Assembly: GCA_027486585.1 (NCBI GenBank)
Contig: JAIXOU010000020.1
Span: forward strand, 1 to 64,000
Source: Verrucomicrobiaceae bacterium
GTDB lineage: Bacteria; Verrucomicrobiota; Verrucomicrobiia; Verrucomicrobiales; Verrucomicrobiaceae
Direction: 5' to 3'
Length of the DNA: 64,000 nt
Shown: positions 33,063-41,712 of the stretch, piece by piece
How the letters are laid out: the number at the start of each line of letters is the position of its first letter
How positions within the stretch are numbered: position 1 is the stretch's first letter
The notes under the pieces: generated by a model
What the model saw: only the letters and a program-made list of their open reading frames with translations
What the model was told of the DNA's origin: nothing
Databases searched by the model: none
Translations under genes and position numbers: made by a program

Positions 33063-33317
33063 TTAACTCACCAGGTTATCGGCGCTTACGCGTTGTTCGA
33101 GTTCAGCTTCTTCATTGCCAGCATTGACGAGCAACTCGGAGATGGAGATGTCACCCTCAACATTGGCTAGTGACTCCGTGCTGGCTGAAGACTCCGTCCA
33201 GACAGGCACCATTGGAAATTCAGTTTCCTCTGCAGATTGGGCAGCTTCTTCCATGACCCATTCATTCATGTCGTCGGTCTGCCAGCGGATATCTTGGGTG
33301 TCGATTTTTGGTTTCAT
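33063..33317 (-). CDS. Hypothetical acidic protein in the stress regulon (84 aa)
   Basis: MKPKIDTQDIRWQTDDMNEW is followed by a strongly acidic Glu/Ser/Ala-rich chain (EEAAQSAEETEFPMVPVWTE and LVNAGNEEAELEQRV). I recognise no family. It is intrinsically disordered in appearance. It is supported by a palindrome 39 nt upstream of the ATG and by size similar to other regulon members. Confidence 0.65.
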   Translation of the reverse strand: MKPKIDTQDIRWQTDDMNEWVMEEAAQSAEETEFPMVPVWTESSASTESLANVEGDISISELLVNAGNEEAELEQRVSADNLVS

Positions 33318-33356
33318 AAGTGATCCCTATCATGTTGGGGTGCGTGCCACGAAACT

Positions 33357-33373
33357 ATGGGGTGTTACCCCAC
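33357..33373 (-). promoter_or_regulatory. Stress palindrome, 84-aa gene
   Basis: Gene-sense GTGGGGTAACACCCCAT followed by AGTTTC; 39 nt before ATG 33317. Confidence 0.75.
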
Positions 33374-33393
33374 GGAACAGACAAGCTCATTGC

Positions 33394-33807
33394 TCAATCG
33401 AGAACTAGGGTAACGGTAGCCCCACCGCGCACGAGTTTGGAGTAAGGGCAGGTTTCATGTGCTTTTTCCATGATCCTCTTTGCCAGATCACGCTCAATTC
33501 CTGCCAATTCGGCGTGAAGCTCTAACGAGAGTCCGTAGCCGCCCTGATCATCTTCGACGAGGCTAACCAAGACACGCACAGTCGAGTCCTTGACCTCTGT
33601 TCCCAGCGTTTGCGCTGCATTGACCAAAGCACCATTATAACAGGCAGCGTAGGCCCCGGCAAACATGAGCTCGGGGTTCAATCCGTGAGACTCTACACCC
33701 CGCTCCAGGGGATTCCCCAGAGTGACATCCAGTGTGCCTTCCGGTGACTTGACAGTTCCTGATCTACCACCTTTAGAAACGGCTTCAGTCGTGAATAATG
33801 TTTTCAT
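33394..33807 (-). CDS. Ohr/OsmC-family organic hydroperoxide reductase (137 aa)
   Basis: Start at Met 33807 (MKTLFTTEAVSKGGRSGTVK); a 23-aa longer form is not supported. The two redox Cys appear in YAACYNGAL (peroxidatic) and AHETCPYSKLVRG (resolving), and the length of 137 is normal for Ohr. The enzyme reduces organic peroxides in the cytosol with lipoylated partners. A palindrome lies 36 nt upstream. Its place next to oleate hydratase suggests protection of membrane lipids. Confidence 0.93.
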   Translation of the reverse strand: MKTLFTTEAVSKGGRSGTVKSPEGTLDVTLGNPLERGVESHGLNPELMFAGAYAACYNGALVNAAQTLGTEVKDSTVRVLVSLVEDDQGGYGLSLELHAELAGIERDLAKRIMEKAHETCPYSKLVRGGATVTLVLD

Positions 33808-33843
33808 AGGAGGCCTATTAAGCACACTCCAATCTTCTTTGAG

Positions 33844-33860
33844 ATGGGGTGTATCCCTAC
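33844..33860 (-). promoter_or_regulatory. Stress palindrome, Ohr/OsmC gene
   Basis: Gene-sense GTAGGGATACACCCCAT followed by CTCAAAG; 36 nt before ATG 33807. Confidence 0.75.
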
Positions 33861-33872
33861 GGTGCGGATGAA

Positions 33873-35444
33873 TCATTTAAATGCCTTGATCAACGCCTCA
33901 AACTGCACACGCAGATTTTTGTCATGCCGAGTCACCGCCGGAATCTGTCGGTCGATCCCAAGCAGCTGATAGACGGCCATCTGGGCTGCGCGCACAGAGT
34001 ACTCAACGGTGAAAACAACATCATCGGGGATCTCGACAAACTGGCTGATGAACGCAAAGTTCTTTGAACCTGCAGGCACAGGTAATGGTCGATCACTGAG
34101 CTGCCTCGGCATGAACATGCTGGTGATGTAAGGCGTGGCACAGGGAATGCAGTTAGCGAAAGCGATGACATCCAGATCAAAGCGTAGATGCCCGCAAAGC
34201 TCCTGCAAAATCTCCGCGCCATTGCAGGCAGACATGGATTTTGCTACGAAGTTACCAATCCGATCTGGAAACAGTGCGTATCCCCAGAACACCTGAACAT
34301 CCGCAGGTTGATTGAGAAAATGCGGCTGGTGAGCCAGAACGATGGACATCATCCAGTTTGAATCTTTAAACGTGACCAGCCCACCAGTGCCAGCCTCATT
34401 ACCGCTGAGCTTCTGCATCATGTCAAAGAATGCCGGATTCTTTAGCGTCACGGTGAAGGACTCCCAATTGGATTGCGCGATGCAGCTATTGAAGGCTGCT
34501 GGATTGCCAAAGTGTGGCCTACCCTCTGCAAGTTTCTCCCAAAGCGCCCAGCCACCACTATCGTTCTTGGTTAGTTGCTTTGGTGCACTGGTCATGGATC
34601 CAAGACTAGAGGCATCTGTCATTGATCCATTTTGTAAGAAGACGAAATCGCCATCGTGAACCGTGATCACCACAGTCGCTCCTGCACGTTGGTATTGTAT
34701 GGCCGTGACGATGTATTCACCTTCAGCAAATTGGTTTGTAAGATTCGTGACCTTACAATCATTGATGAGGTGAACGCCTTCATCTTTGAGCCATTTCTGC
34801 AAAGGCAACACCAGCGAATCATATTGGTTATAAACAGTGCGCTTCACACCCGCGAGTGTCTCAATGCGTGTGAACTCCATCATGAAGCGTAGCAGGTAGC
34901 GCTTAAACTCAACCGCGCTATGCCATGGCTGGAAGGCGAAGGTGGTGGACCACATGAACCAGAACTCAGTCTCGAAGAACGCTGGAGAGAGATGATCCGT
35001 AATCGCAGTAATGCCAAGCGTCTCTTCGTCAGCTTGGCTGAGCTTGAGAAGCTCCATTCGATCCTGCATGGAGAAGCCCATTGAAGTAACCGGCACTTTC
35101 GCACGGCGTCGGTCGACGAGCCGTGCCATTGAATTCGCTTGATGCTTCTCATTGAACGCCACTGTCTCCTCGTACACCGACACCCTCTGTGAAGTGAGCG
35201 ATGGAATGGTTTTGAAGAGATCCCAGGTGCACTCATAGTTATCAGTGGTCAACATTCGTCCCCCACGTAGCGAGTAGCCGCGCTGAGCATCCCCTGCCCC
35301 GTCCAGACTGCCCCCCATAAGTGAGTTAGCTTCTAGAATGACGATGTTGTCAGCTGGGACATCGCCATCGCGAATCATGAAGGCAGCGGCAGCCATGGAT
35401 CCAATACCGCCGCCGATGAGATAAAATTTAGAGTTTGGGTTCAT
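33873..35444 (-). CDS. ohyA: Oleate hydratase (523 aa)
   Basis: YLIGGGIGSMAAAAFMIRDG is the FAD-binding GGGIGSM motif of the myosin-cross-reactive-antigen family; ANSLMGGSLDGAGDAQRGYSLRGGRM is its diagnostic second block. WSTTFAFQPWHSAVEF and the C-terminal NFAFISQFVEIPDDVVFTVEYSVRAAQMAVY blocks are also present. Oleate hydratase adds water to cis-9 unsaturated fatty acids to give 10-hydroxy acids. Length is slightly short of the usual 560-590 aa. A palindrome lies 34 nt upstream. Confidence 0.93.
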   Translation of the reverse strand: MNPNSKFYLIGGGIGSMAAAAFMIRDGDVPADNIVILEANSLMGGSLDGAGDAQRGYSLRGGRMLTTDNYECTWDLFKTIPSLTSQRVSVYEETVAFNEKHQANSMARLVDRRRAKVPVTSMGFSMQDRMELLKLSQADEETLGITAITDHLSPAFFETEFWFMWSTTFAFQPWHSAVEFKRYLLRFMMEFTRIETLAGVKRTVYNQYDSLVLPLQKWLKDEGVHLINDCKVTNLTNQFAEGEYIVTAIQYQRAGATVVITVHDGDFVFLQNGSMTDASSLGSMTSAPKQLTKNDSGGWALWEKLAEGRPHFGNPAAFNSCIAQSNWESFTVTLKNPAFFDMMQKLSGNEAGTGGLVTFKDSNWMMSIVLAHQPHFLNQPADVQVFWGYALFPDRIGNFVAKSMSACNGAEILQELCGHLRFDLDVIAFANCIPCATPYITSMFMPRQLSDRPLPVPAGSKNFAFISQFVEIPDDVVFTVEYSVRAAQMAVYQLLGIDRQIPAVTRHDKNLRVQFEALIKAFK

Positions 35445-35478
35445 TCCGCCAGCTTAAAAAGTGGCAGGAATTCAATCT

Positions 35479-35494
35479 ATGGGGTGAAACCCTA
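35479..35494 (-). promoter_or_regulatory. Stress palindrome, oleate hydratase
   Basis: Gene-sense TAGGGTTTCACCCCAT followed by AGATTG; 34 nt before ATG 35444. It lies 4 nt beyond the stop of the next gene. Confidence 0.75.
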
Positions 35495-35497
35495 TGA

Positions 35498-36499
35498 TCA
35501 TAATTTAACCACCATCTTACCGACGTTTTTGCCATCAAAAAGACCGATGAAAGCCTCTGGAGCTTGATCGATCCCCTCGACTACGGTTTCCATGCTTTTG
35601 ATTTTGCCTGACTGGTAAAGAGTGCCAACTTCTTTTTCAAACTCGCATCGACGCTCCAACCAGTCACCCACAATCAAGCCTTTCATGGTGAGCCGCTTCG
35701 TCGTCATGTTGAAAAGATTAGATGGGCCGGGCTTTGGCTTTTCCTCATTATAACCAGCGATGCCGCCACAAGCGATGATGCGACCGTGTATCCTCAAGGC
35801 TGACAATGCAGCTTGAAGAGAATCTCCCCCAACGTTGTCAAAATACACATCAATGCCTTCTGGTGCAGCTTTGTTGAGTTGATCAAGCACGGGACCTGAC
35901 TTGTAGTTGAAGGCCGCGTCAAATCCGCATTCCTCAAGCAGACGTTTCACTTTCTCATCGGAACCCGCAGAGCCAATCACACGACAGCCCCGCAGCTTTG
36001 CCAATTGACCGGCCACATTGCCAACAGCACCTGCGGCACCTGAGATGTATATCACATCTCCAGCTTTCACCGCAGCCATTGACAGTCCGGCCCAAGCCGT
36101 CATGCCTGTCATACCAAGGGTGCCTAAATAGACGGAGAGTGGTTGGGCCGAGCTATCGACGCGATTCAACTCTTTGGGTTCTGTCATAAATACCTCACGC
36201 CAGCCGTATCTGGAAGTGACGGCATCACCGACTTTAAAATTGCTAGAGCGCGACTCGATCACCTCACCCACGGCTCCGCCTTCGAGCACCTTGCCGATCT
36301 CGAAGGGCGGCACATACGACTTCCGATCATTCATGCGGCCACGCATGTAGGGATCCACGGACATGAACAGATTGCGCACGAGCACGTGCCCGTCTTGAAG
36401 TGGCTCCAAGGTAGTTTCTGCCAAAGTAAAGTTGCTTGCAGTTGGAACGCCTGTCGGACGTGAGGCAAGGCGTATCTCGCGGCTGGTTAAATTTAACAT
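35498..36499 (-). CDS. NADP-dependent medium-chain oxidoreductase, CurA/PGR-like (333 aa)
   Basis: LFMSVDPYMRGRMND is the signature of the leukotriene B4 dehydrogenase/CurA branch. The nucleotide fold is DVIYISGAAGAVGNVAGQLAKLRGC with YFDNVGGDSLQAALSAL after it; no zinc Cys are present. These enzymes reduce the C=C bond of alpha,beta-unsaturated carbonyls such as 4-hydroxynonenal or curcumin. It is the last gene of the leftward operon starting at 39654, 12 nt after the alcohol dehydrogenase gene. Confidence 0.88.
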   Translation of the reverse strand: MLNLTSREIRLASRPTGVPTASNFTLAETTLEPLQDGHVLVRNLFMSVDPYMRGRMNDRKSYVPPFEIGKVLEGGAVGEVIESRSSNFKVGDAVTSRYGWREVFMTEPKELNRVDSSAQPLSVYLGTLGMTGMTAWAGLSMAAVKAGDVIYISGAAGAVGNVAGQLAKLRGCRVIGSAGSDEKVKRLLEECGFDAAFNYKSGPVLDQLNKAAPEGIDVYFDNVGGDSLQAALSALRIHGRIIACGGIAGYNEEKPKPGPSNLFNMTTKRLTMKGLIVGDWLERRCEFEKEVGTLYQSGKIKSMETVVEGIDQAPEAFIGLFDGKNVGKMVVKL

Positions 36500-36511
36500 A
36501 GGGCTATCAAG

Positions 36512-37564
36512 TTATTGGGCTTGCTTGAGAGAAGCCATGTCGATGACAAAGCGGTATTTTACATCCCCCTTCACGAGGCGGTCATAGGCCTCGTTAATCA
36601 TCTGGATCGGGATGAGTTCAATGTCGGAGGTGATGCTGTGCTGACCGCAGAAGTCGAGCATTTCCTGGGTTTCTTTGAGGCCGCCAATGAGAGATCCGCT
36701 AAGGCTTCGGCGTCCGAAGATAAGGCTGCTGACATCTAGGTCGAGCGCTTCGGAAGGCACACCGACTTGCGTGAGATTACCGTCGCGCCTGAGCAGGATG
36801 AGATAGGCATTGATGTCATGTTTGGCCGCCACGGTATCGAGAATAAAATGGAAGCTATTGAGGTGCTTTTTCATCGCGGCCTCGTCTTTTGAGTGAACGA
36901 CTTCATCCGCACCCAACCGCAACGCGTCTTCGACCTTGTTCAAGGAGGTCGTGAAGACCACGACATGAGCACCGAGAGCCTTCGCCAATTTAACCCCCAT
37001 GTGCCCAAGTCCACCCAACCCCACAACGCCTACCTTTTGACCTTTCGTGACCCCGTGATGCCGAAGAGGTGAATAGGTCGTGATGCCAGCGCAAAGCAGC
37101 GGTGCCGTGGCCGCTAGATCAAGGTTTTTGGGGATGCTCAGCACGAAGGCCTCATCCACCACGATGCTTTCCGAGTAACCGCCAAAGGTCAGACCACCGC
37201 TGTGCTTGTCAGGCGAGTTGTAGGTGAAGATGGCTCCCTTTTCGCAAAACTGTTCCAGATGTCCTTCACAATTTCCGCATGTCCGACAAGAATCCACAAG
37301 GCAACCGACACCGGCAATGTCACCTGCTTTGAACTTTTTCACCTGTGCTCCGACGCTGGTAACTCGGCCAATGATTTCATGCCCTGGAACGCAGGGGTAA
37401 GTGGTGCCATGCCACTCATCACGCACGGTATGCACGTCTGAGTGGCAGACGCCGCAAAAGAGAATTTCGATTTGAACATCTCGCTCTCCGGGAATGCGGC
37501 GTTCGAGGTTGAATGGAGCAAGAGGTTTAGTGGCCGAAGCAACGGCATAGGATTTGGTTTTCAT
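36512..37564 (-). CDS. Zinc-dependent alcohol dehydrogenase, YahK/CAD-like (350 aa)
   Basis: Start at Met 37564 (MKTKSYAVASATKPL). FCGVCHSDVHTVRDEW and GHEIIGRV carry the catalytic zinc ligands, and GCLVDSCRTCGNC with EQFC the structural zinc. VGVVGLGGLGHMGVKLAKALGA is the NAD(P) fold. This is the YahK/cinnamyl alcohol dehydrogenase branch, which reduces aldehydes with NADPH. 98 nt separate it from the wrbA-like gene, with no palindrome between. Confidence 0.93.
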   Translation of the reverse strand: MKTKSYAVASATKPLAPFNLERRIPGERDVQIEILFCGVCHSDVHTVRDEWHGTTYPCVPGHEIIGRVTSVGAQVKKFKAGDIAGVGCLVDSCRTCGNCEGHLEQFCEKGAIFTYNSPDKHSGGLTFGGYSESIVVDEAFVLSIPKNLDLAATAPLLCAGITTYSPLRHHGVTKGQKVGVVGLGGLGHMGVKLAKALGAHVVVFTTSLNKVEDALRLGADEVVHSKDEAAMKKHLNSFHFILDTVAAKHDINAYLILLRRDGNLTQVGVPSEALDLDVSSLIFGRRSLSGSLIGGLKETQEMLDFCGQHSITSDIELIPIQMINEAYDRLVKGDVKYRFVIDMASLKQAQ

Positions 37565-37662
37565 GGGCGATTGATTATTGAGTTTGTGAAGTTTGTGTTT
37601 TGGGATCAGCACCCTTCTTTTTTAAGATGCATTGGCTTTTTCTGTCGTAATGCGCACACGGG

Positions 37663-38262
37663 TTAAGGCTGCGCTCTCCCCCGCACGAACTGCAAGGTGA
37701 TCTCGGCAACACGGCGGCCATACATCTCCGCCGTCTCGATATCGCCGATGCAGGGTGCTCCGGGAGGATCGATCTGGAAGCTTGCGGCCATGGGACCAAT
37801 GAAGGAGCCGACCCGATTGTGCGCCTCCGGGCCTGGGCCGGTGACCTGCTTCATTTCATCGGGTCTGTTTGACGATGGCATGATACCAAGGCCAACAAAG
37901 ATCATGCCATGCTGCATGGCGTTGATGAACAGGCCCGTCAACGTGTTGATTTTATCGCCAGAATAGGACGAAGAGTTGGTGAAGGCACCAGCAATCTTAT
38001 CCTTCCAAGCAAAGGTGAACCATTTCTTGGCGGCGACTTCAATGAAGGTCTTCATGCCAGCGGACATGCTACCCATGTAAGTTGGGCAGCCAAAGATGAT
38101 GGCTTCGGCAGAGTCGAGTTCATCAAGGCATTTGGCGGCTTCCTCCGCGCTGTAGAGCTTGGCATTGATACCCACAATACTTTCTGCTCCGCGATGGACG
38201 GCCTCGGCTTGAAGCTTTGTATGACCGTAGCCGGAGTGGTAAATAATAGCGATGTTGTTCAT
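37663..38262 (-). CDS. wrbA: WrbA-like NAD(P)H:quinone flavodoxin (199 aa)
   Basis: MNNIAIIYHSGYGHTKLQAE gives the FMN phosphate loop (YHSGYGHT), AIIFGCPTYMGSMSAGMK the second FMN loop, and AGAFTNSSSYSGDK the third. WrbA reduces quinones by two electrons and is stress-induced. It starts 9 nt after the aldehyde dehydrogenase gene in the operon. Confidence 0.88.
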   Translation of the reverse strand: MNNIAIIYHSGYGHTKLQAEAVHRGAESIVGINAKLYSAEEAAKCLDELDSAEAIIFGCPTYMGSMSAGMKTFIEVAAKKWFTFAWKDKIAGAFTNSSSYSGDKINTLTGLFINAMQHGMIFVGLGIMPSSNRPDEMKQVTGPGPEAHNRVGSFIGPMAASFQIDPPGAPCIGDIETAEMYGRRVAEITLQFVRGRAQP

Positions 38263-38271
38263 GATGGGTGT

Positions 38272-39654
38272 TTATGCGGATGCGTTGATGTCGGCGACTC
38301 GGACAAGTTTTTTGTTCACAAACTCCTGGATGCCGAGGCTGGAGAGTTCACGTCCGTAACCTGAGTTTTTGATACCGCCAAAGGGTAGGTCTGCGGCGGT
38401 CCAGGTGGGGTGATTGACGAAGACCATACCGGTGTCGATGCGACTCGCGACGCGCTTGCCACGCTCGATGTCCTGAGTGAAGACGGAGCCGCCCAGGCCA
38501 TAATCAGAATCATTGGCTAGGGTAATGGCCGCCTCTTCATCTTTGACGCGAAAGAACAGCGCTACGGGGCCGAAGAACTCCTCACGATAGGCCGGATTGT
38601 CAGGCCATATGTCTGTCAGGATCGTCGGCTGCATGAATGAACCAGGGCGGTCCAAACGCTTCCCACCAAGTACAACGGTGGCACCATGATCGATGGCTTG
38701 ATCGACCTGCTGGAGTAGTTGAAGCAATGCAGCCTCGGTCGAAAGTGGGCCAAGCGTGGTACTCTTATCCATCGGATCACCTGGCTTGAGTGTTTCCATG
38801 GCAGATTTGAATTTTGCTAGAAAGCGATCAGCCAACGCCTCGACGACGATAAATCGTTTCCCTGCGATGCAGCACTGGCCCATGTTGTTCATCTTGGCCC
38901 ACATTGCCCAAGTGACGGCCTTGTCCAGATCAGCATCCTCCAGTACGATGAAGGCATCACTTCCGCCTAGCTCCATGGTAGTCTTTTTGACATTCTTTCC
39001 CGCTCTCTCCGCCACGCCTCTCGCTGCCGCCACACCGCCTGTCAGCGCCACGCCACGGATGCGTGAGTCGTCGATCACAGCCAGCACCTGTTCATGCGAG
39101 ATAAGCAGATTTGTATAGGCACCCTTCGGCGCACCAGCATCAAGCCAAAGCTTCTCAAAGGCAATGGCGCACTGTGGCACCGTGCCTGAATGCTTCACCA
39201 TCACAACATTGCCTACCATCAGATTCGGCCCCGCAAAACGAGCGAGTTGATAGTATGGGAAGTTCCACGGCTGCACACCAAACAGCACGCCAAGTGGGCT
39301 GCTTTCAATCACAGCCGTACCAGAGTCCGGATTTAGATGTTCAGGTGCGAGGAATCGCTCCGCATGTTTGGCATAGTAATCAAGAATGTCCGCACTCAGC
39401 ATCACCTCACCAACCGACTCCGCGAAGAGCTTGCCCATCTCCAGCGTTACCAGCCTAGCCAATTCCTCCGCACGCTCACGCATGAGAGCTGCTGCTTTGG
39501 AGACAATTCTGGCCTTCTGAGCATAGGTGTGCTTTCGCCAGTCTTCAAAGCACTTCGCCGCCGTGGCAATGGCTTCGTCAAGCTGATGGTCGGAGTGTTC
39601 GTCGAAGCTCTTCACTAGCTCGCCGTTGAATGGATTGATGCTTTGGTAACTCAT
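38272..39654 (-). CDS. Succinate-semialdehyde-type aldehyde dehydrogenase (460 aa)
   Basis: Full-length ALDH: GVLFGVQPWNFPYYQLAR (nucleotide-binding start), MELGGSDAFIVLEDAD with the general-base Glu, NMGQCCIAGKRFIV with the catalytic Cys, and EFFGPVALFFRVKDEEAAITLAN. The sequence resembles the SSADH/GabD2 branch. Oxidises aldehydes to acids, which fits with the downstream aldehyde and quinone enzymes. It is the first gene of the operon and has a palindrome 35 nt upstream. Confidence 0.93.
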   Translation of the reverse strand: MSYQSINPFNGELVKSFDEHSDHQLDEAIATAAKCFEDWRKHTYAQKARIVSKAAALMRERAEELARLVTLEMGKLFAESVGEVMLSADILDYYAKHAERFLAPEHLNPDSGTAVIESSPLGVLFGVQPWNFPYYQLARFAGPNLMVGNVVMVKHSGTVPQCAIAFEKLWLDAGAPKGAYTNLLISHEQVLAVIDDSRIRGVALTGGVAAARGVAERAGKNVKKTTMELGGSDAFIVLEDADLDKAVTWAMWAKMNNMGQCCIAGKRFIVVEALADRFLAKFKSAMETLKPGDPMDKSTTLGPLSTEAALLQLLQQVDQAIDHGATVVLGGKRLDRPGSFMQPTILTDIWPDNPAYREEFFGPVALFFRVKDEEAAITLANDSDYGLGGSVFTQDIERGKRVASRIDTGMVFVNHPTWTAADLPFGGIKNSGYGRELSSLGIQEFVNKKLVRVADINASA

Positions 39655-39689
39655 AGCGCGCAGAATATCGCGTCACTGTCGCCGTAGCG

Positions 39690-39705
39690 ATGGGGTGTAA
39701 CCCGA
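39690..39705 (-). promoter_or_regulatory. Stress palindrome, aldehyde-detoxification operon
   Basis: Gene-sense TCGGGTTACACCCCAT followed by CGCTACGG; 35 nt before ATG 39654. It should drive four genes down to 35498. Confidence 0.75.
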
Positions 39706-39806
39706 CTTCGCTGGACCTTGTTTCATGAGTCGATCCGTAAGATCGCCAAGTTCAGCGCAGCAACAAAAGTGACCTAAGCGAGTTAGGGCTGCTGCAAGAC
39801 TTCATG

Positions 39807-39824
39807 ATGGGGCTAACACCCCAT
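39807..39824 (+). promoter_or_regulatory. Stress palindrome, DUF1269-like stress gene
   Basis: ATGGGGCTAACACCCCAT in plus sense; 65 nt before ATG 39890. The same distance is kept in the pseudogene copy. Confidence 0.75.
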
Positions 39825-39889
39825 CGTAATCGGCCACTGAGTTTCCCAAAGTGCTGGTGTTCCCAAATTACCGAACATCAAGCACACCA

Positions 39890-40447
39890 ATGAAAATCAC
39901 ACACAACAACGCCGTCGTAGCCGTCTATAACACACACGCAGCGGCTGAGACAGCCATCAAGGAATTGCAACACGCCGATTTCGACATGAAAAAACTGTCG
40001 ATCATTGGGCGAGATTATCACACTGACGAGCATGTGGTAGGCTACTACAACACGGGCGACCGCATGAAGTACTGGGGCACCCAGGGAGCTTTTTGGGGCG
40101 GAATCTGGGGCTGGCTGTTTGGCTCCGCGTTCCTTTTCATACCTGGTGTTGGGCCGCTGCTCTTTGCGGGGCCGGTTGTAGGCTGGATCATCGGCGCAAT
40201 GGAAGGTGCCATCGTTGTAGGGGGCTTAAGTGCTCTTGGCGCGGCGCTTTACAGTCAGGGCATCCCCAAGAACAGCGTCCTGCAATATGAGACAGCCATC
40301 AAGACGGGCAAGTTTGTCGTGATTGCCCATGGCACAGATGCTGAGGTGATAAACGCTAGGAAGATCATTGATCATACCAGTGCTGAAACTTTCGAGCAGC
40401 ACGAACTCTCCGACAATAGTTTGGTCGGTCAGTTGCTAGCCGTGTGA
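39890..40447 (+). CDS. General stress membrane protein (185 aa), DUF1269-like
   Basis: Start at ATG 39890; the GTG 39 nt upstream is not conserved in the pseudogene copy. NAVVAVYNTHAAAETAIKEL is a ferredoxin-like domain like that of general stress protein 17M/YflT. A two-helix, glycine-rich membrane region (GGIWGWLFGSAFLFIPGVGP then GPVVGWIIGAMEGAIVVGGL) and a short stress domain (VLQYETAIKTGKFVVIAHG) follow. The function is unknown in this family. It is the intact parent of the pseudogene at 32737. Confidence 0.85.
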   Translation: MKITHNNAVVAVYNTHAAAETAIKELQHADFDMKKLSIIGRDYHTDEHVVGYYNTGDRMKYWGTQGAFWGGIWGWLFGSAFLFIPGVGPLLFAGPVVGWIIGAMEGAIVVGGLSALGAALYSQGIPKNSVLQYETAIKTGKFVVIAHGTDAEVINARKIIDHTSAETFEQHELSDNSLVGQLLAV

Positions 40448-40497
40448 AATTATTTGCAGAAGCCACTGAGGCTCAGCGGTAGCACGTGATAGCTCAG

Positions 40498-40515
40498 ATG
40501 GGGTCTTTACCCCAT
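40498..40515 (+). promoter_or_regulatory. Stress palindrome, Mla-like operon
   Basis: A perfect ATGGGGTCTTTACCCCAT followed by GGCTTAA; 58 nt before ATG 40574. Confidence 0.75.
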
Positions 40516-40573
40516 GGCTTAAGCTGACGACGCAGCCGATGCTCTTCGGGTCCATCATGTTACCAAATTCCGG

Positions 40574-41710
40574 ATGACCACGAAACCTCATCATCCACCC
40601 TCTGCTGCTTGGAAACAAGATGGGGAAGAGCTTACCTTAGAACTAGCAGGCGATTGGAAACGTGATGGACCTGAGGTGAAAGTAAGCGGCAAGTCACCGG
40701 AGGTAAGGCTTCCAACGCGCTACAATCTAAACCAGCTCGGCGCTTACGACTCCTCTTTGCCGGCGTTCCTTTTCGCACACTTTCGTAGTATTGCCTCGTC
40801 CGCGAAGGATAAGACAGAGCAGCCCACACTGGATGGATTACCTGCAAAGCTGCGCGGCTTGTTGGCGCTGGCACTCGCCGTGCCGGAGGAGAGCGAAACA
40901 AGTCTGCCAACTGATGCTGATTCTGTCCTAGGCAAACTTGGGCTAATGACTTTGTCATTCTTTGGCAAGGTTCAATCTTTCCTCGACTTTGCTGGGCTCA
41001 CCGTGCTTTCAGTAGCCCGCTTCTGTGTAGGGCGCGCCCGTTTCCGCACCTCCGATTTCTGGATGGTTTTGCAGCAATGCGGCGCGGACGCATTGCCGAT
41101 TGTTGCTCTCATCAGTTTCCTCATCGGCCTCATCCTCGCGTTTGTTGGAAATGTGCAACTCACTCACTTTGGAGCAAACTTGTATGTCGCTGATCTGGTC
41201 GGCATCGCGATGGTGAGGGAAATGGGCGTGGTCATGACGGCCATCATCATGAGTGGTCGAACAGCCGCAGCATTCGCGGCTCATATCGGCAGTATGAAGG
41301 CGAATGAAGAGATCGATGCACTACGCACCTTTGGCTTCAATCCCTTCGATTTTCTGGTGCTGCCACGACTGCTGGCCCTAGTGCTGATGATGCCGCTCCT
41401 GACAATCTATGCGGACGTCATCGGCATTCTTGGCGGCATGTTGGTCGGCTCATTTGTGGGCATTCCACCGGAGTTGTATTGGAATGAAACGCTTGCCTCC
41501 CTGGACATGACAAACTCATCGCTCGGCGTCATCAAGAGCGTGTTTTTCGGTGCCACCATTGCCATGAGTGGCTGCATGATGGGCATGCAGGCGGGCAAAT
41601 CCTCCGCTGCGGTGGGTGAGGCCACCACTCAGGCTGTCGTGGCCTCCATCACAGCCATTGTGGTTCTAGACTCTGCTTTTGCCGCTATCTTCACCCTTCT
41701 GGACATCTGA
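40574..41710 (+). CDS. mlaE: MlaE-type ABC permease with N-terminal STAS-like domain (378 aa)
   Basis: Residues 1-110 resemble a STAS domain (AAWKQDGEELTLELAGDWKR). The rest is MlaE: LVALISFLIGLILAFVGNVQLTHFGAN, then MVREMGVVMTAIIMSGRTAAAFAAHIGSMKANEEIDAL, the MlaE motif, and a C-terminal pair of helices. The protein exchanges phospholipid between the membranes with MlaF and MlaD. It ends 2 nt before the mlaF-like start, so the four genes form one operon under a palindrome. Confidence 0.92.
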   Translation: MTTKPHHPPSAAWKQDGEELTLELAGDWKRDGPEVKVSGKSPEVRLPTRYNLNQLGAYDSSLPAFLFAHFRSIASSAKDKTEQPTLDGLPAKLRGLLALALAVPEESETSLPTDADSVLGKLGLMTLSFFGKVQSFLDFAGLTVLSVARFCVGRARFRTSDFWMVLQQCGADALPIVALISFLIGLILAFVGNVQLTHFGANLYVADLVGIAMVREMGVVMTAIIMSGRTAAAFAAHIGSMKANEEIDALRTFGFNPFDFLVLPRLLALVLMMPLLTIYADVIGILGGMLVGSFVGIPPELYWNETLASLDMTNSSLGVIKSVFFGATIAMSGCMMGMQAGKSSAAVGEATTQAVVASITAIVVLDSAFAAIFTLLDI

Positions 41711-41712
41711 GC

